Assembly (NCBI GenBank): GCA_005408345.1
Contig: SEMN01000204.1
Coordinates: 744,001-808,000 of the forward strand
Source: Macquaria australasica
Taxonomy: Eukaryota > Chordata > Actinopteri > Centrarchiformes > Percichthyidae
Length of the DNA: 64,000 bases
Direction: 5' to 3'
Shown: positions 42,603-54,947 of the stretch, one piece after another
How the letters are laid out: each line of letters opens with the position of its first letter
How positions within the stretch are numbered: the first letter of the stretch is position 1
Position numbers and translations under genes: made by a program
Notes under the pieces: generated by a model
Seen by the model: only the letters and a program-made list of their open reading frames with translations
Databases searched by the model: none
Told to the model about the DNA's origin: nothing

Positions 42603-45283
42603 ATGGATTCAGACAGGAGGAGAGAAAGCCGGAGTTGGGACTGGGACAGCCCGCAGTGCCGAGCCCAACTGGACGAGATCTTTTTCCGCCAGCACGACTA
42701 CATCCAGACAGGCAGCCCGGAGCACAGAGAGTTCTGGGCTTTCTTGGACCGCTTCCAGAGGTTTAAAACAAAGAGGGACGTGTCTGGGTTAGGAGCCAGA
42801 CGAACAGAGGACAAAGATGATGGAGAAGACAGGAGAAAGACTGGCACTGGAAAGGTAGACCTTGGCCTTCCCAAAGAGTATGATGCTCGCTACCGGATTA
42901 ATGTATCTGTGTGCACCAGGGATATCGAGGAGCGCCTGGGAAAGTCAGAGCACAGAAGCAGGCAGAGGTCCTCAGGTCCTGGCAGTCAGGAGATCTCAGA
43001 CTGTCGCCTGGCTCTCCTGCATTTCCTGGACTTCAGCCAGAGACAGAGTTTTGGCAAACTGGCCAAGCTTCGCCGGGAGCAGAAGAACCTGCCCATCTAC
43101 CAGTACCGGGACAGGATAATGGAGCTGGTGCGACTTCACCCTGTGGTCGTGGTGGCAGGGGACACAGGCTGTGGGAAATCCACCCAAGTACCTCAGTATC
43201 TTCTTTCAGCTGGCTTCAACCACATAGCCTGCACTCAGCCTCGCCGTATTGCCTGCACATCCCTCGCAAAGAGGGTCAGCTTTGAGAGCCTCAATGAGTA
43301 CGGCTCAAAGGTTTGTCATTGACGATCAGTTACAGGTTCCTACCTTTGTTGAAGCACCGGCTACACCATAGACTTGTCAAACACATTTTTCAAAACAATT
43401 TGTTGACTTGTCTATGAACATTCATCCAACACATAAGACATCTGGAGGTACTCGGTCAAAGTTTATCCGAGAGACTTCATTGGTTCTACTGACTGGTGGG
43501 GAGGCAGATTTGCAGATTTAGTCAAATATATTCTCTTGATTTGTTTGCAGCACTGACTTGACTATAAATGTATTAAGTAAATGCATTAGAGCTCACAAAA
43601 TGCGGTCATGTTTTGCAGGTGGGCTACCAGATCCGCTTTGAGACCAACCGGACCACGGCCACCAAACTTCTGTTCCTGACTGAGGGGCTGCTGCTCCGAC
43701 AGATCCAGCAGGAGAAGACGCTGGCTCAGTACGAGGTGGTGATTGTGGACGAGGTCCATGAGAGACACCTCCACTGTGACTTCCTTCTTGGGGTCCTGCG
43801 CTCTCTGGTGGCCGACCGCTCAGACCTGCGTCTCATCCTCATGTCAGCCACGATCAACATCAAACTTTTCTCTGACTATTTCGGTAGTGCTCCTGTGCTG
43901 CAGGTGCCAGGCAGGCTGTTTCCTATACAGGTAAGCAAAGGAGAGCAGTATTATGTTCCCAAAGTAACATTTTCAGGGTTTGAGAAATTGTTAAAAATGT
44001 TCTTTTAAGTTGCATCCACCGTTTTTTTCTCTGTTTCCTGTACTAAGGTGATATACCAGCCCATTCCACCTGAAGAGCAGGCCTCGCGTTCGGAGAAACT
44101 GGATCCCAGACCATACCTGCGCATCCTGCAGGGCATCGATCAGCGTTACCCTCCAGAGGAGCGTGGCGACCTGCTCCTCTTCCTTAGCGGTGTGGCGGAG
44201 ATCTCCACCATCCAAGAGGCCTGTCAGATTTATGCCACGCACACATGTCGCTGGATAGTCTTACCGCTGCACAGCACCCTCTCACTGGCCCAGCAGGATA
44301 AGGCACAGTCAGCTTCTGGATTAGAGTGGACATATAATGTCTGAATCTGATATGTTAGCTATGATTTATCAGTTCTAATTCTCTGTCATCATGTTTTCCT
44401 TCAGGTGTTTGATATTTCTCCTCCTGGGGTGAGAAAGTGCATCATCTCTACCAATATTGCTGAGACCTCAGTTACAATAGATGGGGTGCGCTTTGTTGTA
44501 GACTCAGGTATGGAACTAGTAGTACATTCGTAGCTGAGCCTACCAATGAGTCCATCCTTACAAACCTTATTTTGTGCAGCCAAACTTTTTCCAAAATCAC
44601 AAAACTTAATTTTAAATCCAGTGAGGATCCCAAAGGTTCTAAAGATATCAAGTCTCTAATGCTGATTTTTTTGGGAAAAGATGTTTCTTCTAACTTTAAA
44701 GAACTTTAAATAGTAAACAATGGCAAAACATAATACATGGCCCAGAAGTAGACCAACAATCATATAAATTGATTGTTTTGTTATTCATTCTTTTATAGGA
44801 AAGGTAAAGGAAATGAGTTTTGATCCTAAGGCCAAGATGCAACGTCTGCAGGAGTTCTGGATCAGCCGAGCCAGCTCTGAGCAGAGGAAAGGTCGAGCCG
44901 GTCGTACAGGTCCAGGAGTGTGTTACCGCCTGTACGCTGAGTCTGACTACGATGCTTTTGCACCTTATCCTGTGCCTGAAATCCACAGAGTGGCTCTGGA
45001 CGCCCTCATTCTTCAGGTAACAACACCCCATAGGAAGCAGGATAGCAATTCATTCTTCAATTTCCATAGTTAAATTCTAGCTTTATTTATGCTGTTTTGT
45101 TCCATCAGATGAAGAGCATGGGTCTTGGAGATCCACTTTCTTTTATCTTCATCGATCCACCTCCAGCTTCTAGTATCCAGACTGCAGTTACTTATCTGAA
45201 AGAGCAGGGGGCGCTCAACAGTCGCGGTGAACTGACCTCGATTGGTAGTTTGCTGGCACAACTGCCTGTGGATGTGGTGATAG
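42603..45283 (+). CDS. dhx34: DHX34 helicase core exons (RecA1 and RecA2)
   Basis: Motif I GDTGCGKST at residues 186-194 (43158-43184); motif Ia TQPRRIA; motif II DEVH at 280-283, the DEVH form also seen in human DHX34; motif III SAT at 312-314; motif IV region LVFLSG-like LLLFLSG; motif V STNIAETSVTI; motif VI QRKGRAGRTG at 488-497. All ATP-binding and hydrolysis residues are present. The split exons 44405-44507 and 44799-45016 join cleanly across motif V to VI. The winged-helix and ratchet region starts in 45109-45283. Confidence 0.96.
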
Positions 45284-45528
45284 GTAAGATTCCCTACACC
45301 AAACCCTCATGTCATTTGTTTGTTTGTTTTTTGTGTCAGTTTTTTTAAATAAATTTTTTTCCTAAAGCTGACAAGAGAGCACAATACGGTGGTAAATGGT
45401 TGAATAAAGTTTAAATAGCATAATTTCAGGCTCTTTCACTTGAAGTAATTATACAAAATATCACAATTAATTTGAATTAATTAAAAGTGCTACACATACA
45501 CTGCTTTAACCAGCAGTTAGATTTAGGT

Positions 45529-45601
<73 letters not shown>

Positions 45602-48600
45602 CAGGGAAGATGCTGGTGCTGGGCTCTTTGTTTAACCTGGTGGAGCCCGTGTTGACAGTGGCAGCTGCCCTCAGCGTTCAGTCACCTTTCCTGCGCAGCT
45701 CACAGCACAACCCAGACTGTGCCACTGCCCGCCAGCCCCTGCACAGCAACCACGGAGACCCCTTCACCCTGCTCAACACCTTCAATGCCTGGGTGGAGGT
45801 CAGTAAGGGAAACATTACGTGACAGTGGCTTTAATATAAACAGATTCAACACTGTAAGAGTTGGGATATAAGATGGTCTTCATTGAACATAAGCCTGTTC
45901 ATCTTTGAGCTCAACAGATAAAGGGAGAGAGAGGTGGTGGCTCAAGGAAGTGGTGCAGGAGGAGAGGCCTGGAGGAGCAGCGACTGTATGAGATGGTCAA
46001 CCTACGCAGACAGTTCAAGGCAGGCTACTGACGGTAGTTCACACATAAAAAATGTGTTTTATTTGCGAACACTATTTCACAATATGAGCTTCCTCTCTGG
46101 TTGACAGGACTTGCTAAGGAGCCACGGCCTGCTGGAATCAAAGTACAGCGCTCCCTCTGGTGGTGACCGCGGGCAGCGTAGGGAGAGGCTAACAGAGAGG
46201 AGGAAGCTGCATCAGCTGAAGAGAGATCATGAGCAGCAGGAGAGCAGCAGACGTAAAGTCCTGAGGCTGGACGAGGGCCAAGAAGGAGAGTTCTCAGGAT
46301 CAGACACAGAGGAAGCAGGCAGAGGCAAGAAGGACAAGGAGCGATCAGGACAGAACATGGACATACAGGTAAACTCAGAGTACAGCATAACATGGAAAAA
46401 AGTTGCTATAAAGCAGTCCTAAACCCCACCACCAACAGTTTACACTCACAAATAAATTAAGCTCTATGTTGCAATACTGTATAATATATAGGGTTACAAC
46501 TTGTATGCACAAACTCTTAAAACACCCTCCACTCATATGCATATGATTCACCATGCAAAATTAAATGTAATTGATCTGCCTCTTATTCCTGCAGTCTTTA
46601 AAAGTTATAACTTGAAAGTTTAAATTTATAGAGGCAAGTGCTGCTTTGCAATTCACTGTAGCAATTTGCAGAAAGACTTTAAGGGAAGTTTTGTAGGTCC
46701 TGGCAACAATAAACAGGCAGAATTGACAAACGATTGACAGGATATTATCTTTGTATAAAGAGCACATATGGTATCAAGGCTAGTCATCTTTACAGAGGTG
46801 GATATGTTTGTGTCTTTATGTATGTTTGAGTCAGTTACACTCTGAGTGAGCTCTCTGTGCTGCTGTTCGGTCTGCAACAGGAGGTGAAGTTCAAGCTGCG
46901 TCACAACGTGTCAGAGCTGCAGGAGGCGGTCGGCGTCAGTCAGGACCTGTCCTCCCGCAAGCAGGCTTTGCTCAAGCTGCTGCTTTGCCGGGGCCTCTAC
47001 CCTCAGCTGGCACTGCCCGATGAACACAACTCCACCCGCAAGGACTCCGAGCAGGTCAGGTCTCCTGCTGCACCCGTCCCACTTTATACGTTTTAATGAT
47101 ACAATAAAGAGGGAAACTTGTGTCAATAAACCAGTTGTTTCAATAGTGTTTGAAAAAATGACGCAGGCTGAAATATTCCACCTCCACTTTGTGATTTTAC
47201 ATTTCATAGGTTTTTCACACAAGGAATAAGCAGGGAGTGGTGATCCACCCAACCAGTGTGTTTGCCAGTGACCCAGAGGTGTTACAAGTGCCTGAGGATG
47301 ACACCAGAGAAATGGGTAAACCTCTGTAACAACTTCTTTAAAAGTACCACAATACTTTGTGCTCATTGTCAAGACTATTTGTCACATATATTTCACTCCA
47401 GTGGTATGGTTGATATTATTATTCTATTTAAAAGTAATAACTCTGCAGCAGAAAGATGAAAACATCAAGGCTTATTTCCAATTTCTCCCAAGTGAAAAGA
47501 AAATTGACAGCAATAACAACAGACTGAGCATGGCAAGACAAAGCCATGTTTGGTATACATTTACTGTTCATAAAAACAAAACATACCTTTAAATTACACT
47601 GGGAGATAAACCATGGCAACTTATTATTAAGTCCACCATTACATGACATTTAAACTCAATAATAATTCACACTTGATGTCTAAATATTTTTTAGGCACTG
47701 CCTGCATTATTAGTCCGCTAATGACCATTTTTTTCTTCAAGTTGCAAAGACAGTACCTGCTCGTTCTGCACTTGACGAACAGTGGCCGCCATCTTTCTCA
47801 GCAGTGGCCTCATTTGTTTGCAGTTAAACAAATGAATTGGAAGTAATGCACTCTGAAATGCTCCATGTTACATCGAATCCTCTGCCTCCTGATCCACTGA
47901 TGAAGTCTTTTAGTTTTTTCCTCGTGTGTTTCTTCCTTTCACTCTTGTCATTGTGCATGTCTCTTATCATATCTCATCTGTCTCTCCCTCCTTGTGTCTG
48001 TTTCCGTCCTGCAGGGCCTGATAGGAGGGACAGCAGCAGACACCAGCTGCTAGCCTTCGTCACTCTGTTGGAGACCAACAAGCCATATTTGTCCAACTGC
48101 GTGCGGGTTCCAGCACTGCAAGTTAGTACCAGATGTGGGATGTCCCTGTTCCCACCACAAACTGCTAGATGTTTTTTTTTTTTTTTTTGAAAGTTTGTCT
48201 TGGATTAACCCCGATAAAGTTCTGTATTATGTTAAAATAACCTGACATTGTGATGGTAATCCCATATGATCCAGTTTTCATGTTGATGTGACTATTAACT
48301 CAGTTCTATGAGTAGGTCAAAGAATCAAATAGTGTGATCAATTATCAATTCACTGGTTCCAGTATTGCCATATTATTGATACATCTGCATCAAGTAACAC
48401 TATTTTAATTAAACATATGGATTACGGGATTTGCTTTTTTTATACTCGTGTGCTATTTGAGTTTTCTGTTAGTTACTTTCCACAGATTAAATTATATCAA
48501 TTTCAGACGATTCAGTGAAAAAATATTGTATTAGAATAATTCCTGTTGGAAAAACAGTTTTGGCATTTTACCGTTATGTTACACAGATGGGCAGAAAATG

Positions 48601-51221
48601 CAAATAAGCTGTTTAATGTACAGCAGAGAGAAAGAATGCAACAAACGTCCCCAGCCAGGTGCAAACTAGGAATGCTGCTGTCGCCAACAACCCCTAAACC
48701 ACCAGATTGTATTTTTAAAGTCAGATTTTGACACAGAGTTTTGTATTATTGATTTTTTATTTTTGTAAAATGTTCCCCCAACTTTTCTTATTTCTATATT
48801 ACGTAAAATCTATAGTGTGTCACAAAACCTGTATAAACCATCATTATTGTGTGTCATGATCTATTTCATAATTCCCAGCTCTGGTCAATTCACGCTTCAT
48901 GTAGTAGTATTAATTGTCTGTGTGTCTGCGTGTCCTCACTAGGCTCTGCTGCTGGTAGCAAACTCTGTGGACAGTAACGCTGACTGTACGCGTCTGGTGG
49001 TGGACGGCTGGCTGGAGGTGGAGCTGAGGGAGCCGGAGGAGGCCCTGAAGGGGCTGTCCACAGCTCTTACCCTCAGGGCTGAGTGGGAGCGCCTGCTGTC
49101 GGCCCAGCTGGGACAGAGCACAATGGGGGGAGCAGCAGTCCAGGGGGTGTCCCGCAAAGCCATGGAGAAGCTGAGTGAAGGCCTGGTCCGCTTCCTGCTC
49201 TACACTGAGGTACTGATGCAGCGCTGACCTGGTGGTTACAGTATAATGCACACCAAAAACAATAAGTAGCTTATATACAACACTAGATGCAAATAATAAT
49301 TATGTTAAATCATTTAAATAGCTTTTTAGCAGTTGTTTCAAGGTTGCCTTGTCTTTTGGTAAAGGTATGTTTTTGATGTGCCACTACTTTACTAGTAAGA
49401 CTAAGTCTAGTTTAAGCTTGAACCTTTTTTTTTCACATAGAAGCAGTATGACAAAATAAAATAAAAAGCATACTATCAGTCATTTGTTGCAGGTAAGATT
49501 AAACAAATCATTAAGAGGTTTTAAAAATATGCCACCGGACAGTAAACAAGGCAAATAAGTAAATAATGATGAGAGAAATAACTTCAGTGGGTAAGAAAAT
49601 CATTGCAGAAATAAAAATGAAGAGCAAATTGAAACAGTTGTTCCTCAGTTCATGCTTTTTTGTTATATAAAAGAGTAAAAAAAGAGTTAAAATAAGAAAG
49701 GTAAAGGTAAATCGGGTCTAAAACCTTGAATGTATATTGTTTGTGTCTGTATTGTTACTCATTTCTACTTTTCAGAAATTCTCAGTGACTCAGATGCTCA
49801 TTCATCTTTTTACAATCTCATTTAATACAGTCTTTCTGTACTTTCTGTGTACTTCTAACCTCCCCTCCTAGGTCAGTTACAGCCTGCGGCGGCTCACAGC
49901 TTTCCAGACCCAGAACCTGTACATCGGCCCTCAGTCTGAGTCCGAGCTGTCCAAAGCTCCAGATCTAAACCCACTGTTTCCGGGAGCTGATGCCAAGCCG
50001 GACCCCATTAAAGGAGGCCTGCGTGTCACCAGCTTCTTCACCTACAACTGCCTTGCTGTGAGTCACTTCACTTCAGATGAACTCTACCAGTTCACATCCA
50101 TAAAAAATATTTGTCATTATTTTATTTGCATCGTCGGATTTTAAACCGTCCCTTTATCTTCCCCTACAATCAAATAAAGCCAGAAATTCCAAATCTTTTA
50201 AGGTGATATGAAATTGCTAGTGACAGCATGCATTTTCTGGATGTTTACGCTTTCTTAGGCACGATGGTTGTATCCCTGTAGGTTGTATTTATTTGTTTCC
50301 AGGGATCCAGATGACATACAGAGCATTCTTGAACTTTTGTACACTGCATTGTCCCTTCCCAGATTATTTGTCACCTCATCATCCTCCAGATGAACACAGA
50401 CACCATCAAAATGGTATTTCTTTCTGAGTGCAACCTAGCTGTAACTTAGGTTAGAGCTTGGAGATCTACGTTACCTCAACATCTGAACCTAACTGCTCGA
50501 ACAGAGCTGCTGGACAACATTAGAAGATCAGATCAGATCAGGTTGAACAGATCATGTGTTTAATTCTCTAACAAGATTCCTTCCTTTTTTTAAAAAAAAA
50601 AATAAAAGGTAGATAACAAAATAATTGCTAGCTAGTTCTAGCTGTCTTATTGATTTCATGTGTCTAACATAAGTATTTTTTGCTTAAACTAATATATATC
50701 ATTTTGGAATTAAACAATTCAGCCTCCCTTGTCTAACGCTATGTTATTAATCCTTGTGTTTCCACTGTATGATTTGCAGGACTCAAAAGATCTCTACAGT
50801 GAGTGTTTACGCACTTTCTGGACCTGTCCTAACTGTGACCTCTACATGCCTCTGACTCCCCTGGAGCGCATGCAGCACGAGGCCTCCTGCAGGCCAGCAG
50901 AAGAACAGCAGCAGCCGGAGGAAGGTCAGAAATTTCTCATGTTGATATTTATTGTGAGGTATCTTTTAGTATTAGATTACTCCATCACACTCAGCAGCTG
51001 ACTTGACACTTGGTGCCGATAAGTTTGAAAGAGACAAATATTTTGAGACTAATTGTGGGTATGTGTTGTGGTTTTCAGAGCCAAAAGGTGGAAAGGCAGG
51101 GTCCTCCTCAGTGTCCAGTCTCACCAGAGTTTATCACTGTGACGTCTGCAATGAAGACCTGACCCTCACCTCCACTGAGATCCTCAAACATAAAAGGCAG
51201 CACATGTATTCTGCCAAGTAA
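42603..51221 (+). CDS. dhx34: DEAH-box helicase 34 (DHX34), NMD factor
   Basis: RNA helicase that in mammals promotes nonsense-mediated decay by aiding UPF1 phosphorylation with SMG1. Sixteen coding exons: 42603-43310, 43619-43930, 44048-44302, 44405-44507, 44799-45016, 45109-45283, 45605-45798, 45918-46019, 46108-46368, 46881-47054, 47210-47315, 48015-48121, 48943-49209, 49872-50057, 50780-50924, 51079-51221. They give 1151 residues; human DHX34 has 1143. Start chosen because the N-terminus (WDWDSPQCRAQLDEIFFR) aligns with the human WDW-containing start and nothing upstream extends the homology. Identification rests on close matches throughout, such as ACTQPRRIAC, YGSKVGYQIRFE, QEFWISRASSEQRKGRAGRTG, AESDYDAFAPYPVPEI and FWTCPNC. 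Introns 3 and 8 use GC donors. AATAAA at 51285-51290 is a likely poly(A) signal. Confidence 0.96.
45531..45600 (+). repeat. (GT)35 microsatellite abutting a DHX34 splice acceptor
   Basis: Thirty-five uninterrupted GT units end directly at TCAG, the acceptor of the DHX34 exon at 45605. The repeat therefore occupies the place of the polypyrimidine tract. An AG/GTAAGT donor-like sequence sits at its 5' edge (about 45525-45532). Confidence 0.98.
45605..51221 (+). CDS. dhx34: DHX34 C-terminal exons: ratchet/OB region and paired zinc-finger-like motifs
   Basis: 45605-45798 (KMLVLGSLFNLVEPVLTVAAALSVQ) to 46108-46368 hold the helical-bundle domain and a charged insertion (residues about 690-776). 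46881-50057 includes the OB-fold part (ALLKLLLCRGLYPQLALPDE). The last two exons encode C-x2-C-x13-H-x3-C at residues 1072-1093 (FWTCPNC) and C-x2-C-x13-H-x3-H at 1125-1146 (YHCDVC). These form two similarly spaced zinc-binding motifs near the C-terminus. The human protein has matching CPHC and CEAC motifs. Confidence 0.93.
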
Positions 51222-54200
51222 CTGACCACAGCATCTAAAAGACAACAACTAATCACAACTCTGTTCTGTCGAGGAAAGACTTAGAATAAAGTTGTTTTTT
51301 TACGTAACATTTGTGTCACAGTTCTTCATTTCTGTACTCGAGGAACTTTATTAAAATGCGATAACTTCCCTCTAATGATCACTGGATGTAGTTGCCCGTG
51401 CGTTCTGCATAGTTCTGTTCCAAAAGGAGATATCCACATTTGTAAAAACTACTGTCTTTAAATATATTAATTTAAACAATGTTCAAACAAAAGAACACAT
51501 ATTTATAGATTTTTTTTCCTTGGATAATATTGTGGAATAATTATAGAGTACAACTTTCACACAGTGTTTGGGAAAAGGCACAGTGAGTTAATGACATGCA
51601 CACGTGAGAGAGAAGTAGACACTGATTTAAAATATAGAGTGAGGGTTTAATAATGATACAAACCCACGATATGTAACACCTCAAAGCAGCACATTGGCAC
51701 AAAGTCAGAAGTAAGACAGCACGGAAGATAAAAACCTGTCTCAAAAAAATAAAGAATCAGAATAAATATCTCAATAAATAAATAAACAGGTAATATCTCA
51801 TTAATTACTTTGAAACTAATAAATACGTACATTTGAAAATATGCACATTGGCGAAATCAATAACCCAAAAAGTAAATAGTACTTAACACAGAGTTACTTA
51901 GAAATCATAAGTTATTGATTACTCAAATCAAAAGGCACATTTATTAAGATGTAAGAATGGGGCCTGCAATTGTGATCGCATGACTGTCAGTACTGTACTC
52001 TAACACCATTTCTGAACCAGAAGTAGCAAACTGTGCAATGGCTTTACTAGTTCTGTATATCTGCACCATCGAGTGAACGTGTGTATCTGTGTGCAGGTCT
52101 ATGCATTGCAGAATTGTGGGGAGTGTGTGTGTGTGGGGGGGGGGAGAAGGGTTAATTTAGGATCAGGGAATGGCAGTCTAGTGACCGACTGAGTTTGTGT
52201 TTCCTGCCATTGTGACAGAATGTCTTTTTTTCTTCTTCTTCTAAGTGGACCAACATCGTTGGTAGGCTGGCCTAGCAATGAAGACGACCGTCCCATAACC
52301 GTGAGGTCAAAGGTCGTGTTCATCAGCAGTCATGTGTCCTGACTGAACCCTACTGCCTGTTCACTCACTTTAAGTCACTTTGGATAAAAGTTCTTGGCTA
52401 AACCTAAAATGTAAATAATCTGGTGAAGCTTCTGAAAGGTTCATTCTGCCATAATTCAAGGTCTACCAGGTGATCCTCCATTTAAACACGAGACTGCAGT
52501 TTAACTCGTCAGCACTGGCTTCCTCTTACATACTTCCATCTTTAATTTTTTTTAAAGGAAAATGCCTCTGGATTTAAAAGAGAAATCCCCCCATAGATTC
52601 TCTTACACTGTCAGGATACCATCATTCTATGATGCTCAGTGCATTTCATGAGTTATTTTGATATTATTTGTCATTTATTTTCAGTGTTCCCGTTTTTACT
52701 CGACCTGCGTAATCAACGTCTACCCTGCTTTCTGATTTCTTACATTTTTTTAGAAAATCTTTCAACAACTCACAGAAAACCAGGCGTGAGCTTGTTGCAT
52801 TCAGTAGTAGTAGTAGTCTTCATGTAGGTGAAGAAACAAATAACACTTATAGGGATATTAGAGCCTCAGTTTTCGGTCAACAAAAAAAAAGTGATCTTAA
52901 TATAAGAGGCAAATTTCTGTAGAATAACTGGTTTCTCTACCTCTTCGATAATATATTTCACCTTGCATGATTGTTAAACACTGGTGCAAAGTGGACGCTG
53001 TACAAAAGGCCCTTGCTCTTTAATTCTGAGGGATTTACACTAAAAAAAACCTGATGTTTATGTTGACATATTAAGATTTCCACAGTTCCAAAATCTGTTG
53101 GAACTGTGAAGGAAATAGCTTTTAATCTACCCATGGCCAGTTATTAACTGGAAGTAGAAAAATATACCACCAATCAGCAAAATAGACACAGAAATGCAAG
53201 GTACATCACCAGAAGCATTTTAAAAAAATGTCTTGGGGTGGATTTATCTTTAAGCCCAGCTGTGAACTTACAAAAACCTTCCTCACACACTCTTTAGCAT
53301 CCTCAGCACCTTTGGCGGAACAAGAACTTGAAGGATTGTTTGACTCTACCACACCACCTCATCGATTGCTAAGAGACGGTGGGAAAGTTTTAATAGGGTT
53401 AGGACAGGAGTTAAAATAGCAGCTTTTTTGACTTCATACTTAAAGCAACATTCAGCAAACACATCTGCCACTGTACCCAAACATAGACCTACCGCCATTC
53501 ATCTTTTTCAAGTTAATGTGTCTCTTTTCTTATCACAGGGTCATCAGTCTACAGCACGCACGTTTAATGTCACACCCGTGAGCTACGTGCTGCTGCTCAA
53601 AGATAAGTTTGTGTTCCTATTTATCTTTTCTGCTCGATATCGAACACAATAACACACTACAGTATTCAGTTCCAACACTTTTCGATTTCCGTTTAGTTTT
53701 TCCTTACGTGAGCGACTGGTACAAAAATACTCTTTCAATACACTGTTCATTGCACTTAATTGTTTTTTGGTGGCATCTCATTCAAAGACCTAGACACATC
53801 TACAGATTGGTTAGCATGGGGTCCTGTTTTGTTTTTCTTTGGGGTTGGGACTGTACGGCCGTTGTGTACATTAGGTAGAATAGACTCGCTCAGAGGCCTC
53901 AGTTGTAAGCACCTTGACTGATTCAACAAGTACAGTGGTGGGATGTGATGTTTTCTATGATTAATATTGAAAATACATGGAAAGATGAAAAATATGTGTA
54001 AAGTCAGGGTGTTTAATGTTCGACACACTTGATTTTTTTTTTTTTTTCAGAAAACAAAAATAACCTTGTGTTTGGTTACAAAGGACCATAATGAATCACA
54101 TTATGACTTTTAAGTCTTTGTGGTTGTCATTGCAACTTCCCTTAACAATAATTGTCCCTTTGCATTTGATAACCTTTCTTCCACTGTGGTTTACTCCTTT

Positions 54201-54947
54201 AACCAAAAGACAACACTATAGTGGTCTCAGATGCTCATACTTTCTGGAGACTGCACTCACTCGTGCTCACTCTCTCCAAACCTTTCTCCCCCTCCTCTTT
54301 TTCATTTCTTAACCAAGGTTTGAGTAACATCTGAGGTAAAATTAGAGGTAAAGGGTGACATCTGTTCATCTGACTGATAAACAGGCCAACATGAAACAAA
54401 TAACTTCCCCAAGATCTCATGTTTGTGAATACGTGATAGTGTGTGCCATTGGGGGATTCTGTCAATATGTTTTACATTTAATAAAATATACCAATTAAAA
54501 TTATAACAATCATATATATAAACATCTTTTGTTTTTTGTGTTTTTCTTTCTAAATAAAAAAACAAACAGACATTTGAAACAGTGTACACATCATCGTTGC
54601 CTCTGCCACTCTCTTCCTGTGACAAAGTCTCTGACCGCTAACTCTAGATCAGCCAACCCTCAATAAATCCACTATGAAGGCTCCAGATGACTCCCACAGA
54701 GCCTGGTCTGAGTGCAGTGCACCTTCAGCAGGCATGGACCAGTGAGGAAGGCCCCAGGTTGAAAAGAGAAAGAGCGGAATGCAGTGGAAGGCCATGGGGC
54801 TTTGGAGGGCCACCTCAGAGGTCTGGGTCTACTGAGAGCTCTGTTCCGCCTGCTAAGCTCCACCTCCTGCGTCCCTTCAGGTGCTCTCTCCTCTCAATGC
54901 CCAAACCTCCTTGGTCCAGGGAACCCCTCCCACCCCCTAGCCTGGCC
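51222..54947. other. Convergent DHX34 / SPRED3 downstream region
   Basis: No supported coding gene in 3.7 kb. DHX34 transcription probably ends just after the AATAAA at 51285. The rest is likely SPRED3 3' UTR and intergenic DNA. TTTATT (minus-strand AATAAA) occurs at 51348-51353, 51940-51945 and near 52673, so the SPRED3 end cannot be fixed. It includes a G-run at about 52134-52143, a repeat fragment at 52361-52415 and an 11-bp inverted repeat with 6-nt loop at 53081-53108. Confidence 0.5.
52361..52415 (-). repeat. Fragment of a teleost repeat (reverse of the 38.26 kb family)
   Basis: TTTAAGTCACTTTGGATAAA followed by AGTTCTTGGCTAAACC and TAAAATGTAAAT matches the core GTAAGTCGCTTTGGATAAAAGCGTCTGCTAAAT-type sequence of many fish repeats, with several changes. 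Confidence 0.55.

Noticed and set aside
45517..45532. Possible micro-exon or recursive splice site (CAG / TTAGATTTAG / GTAAGT) before the DHX34 (GT)35 tract
   Set aside because: A 10-nt exon would break the frame and the intron is only 321 nt; the donor-like sequence is probably just the edge of the GT repeat.
46025..46393. 122-codon minus-strand frame opposite a DHX34 exon
   Set aside because: Antisense of the charged DHX34 exon 46108-46368; no independent support.
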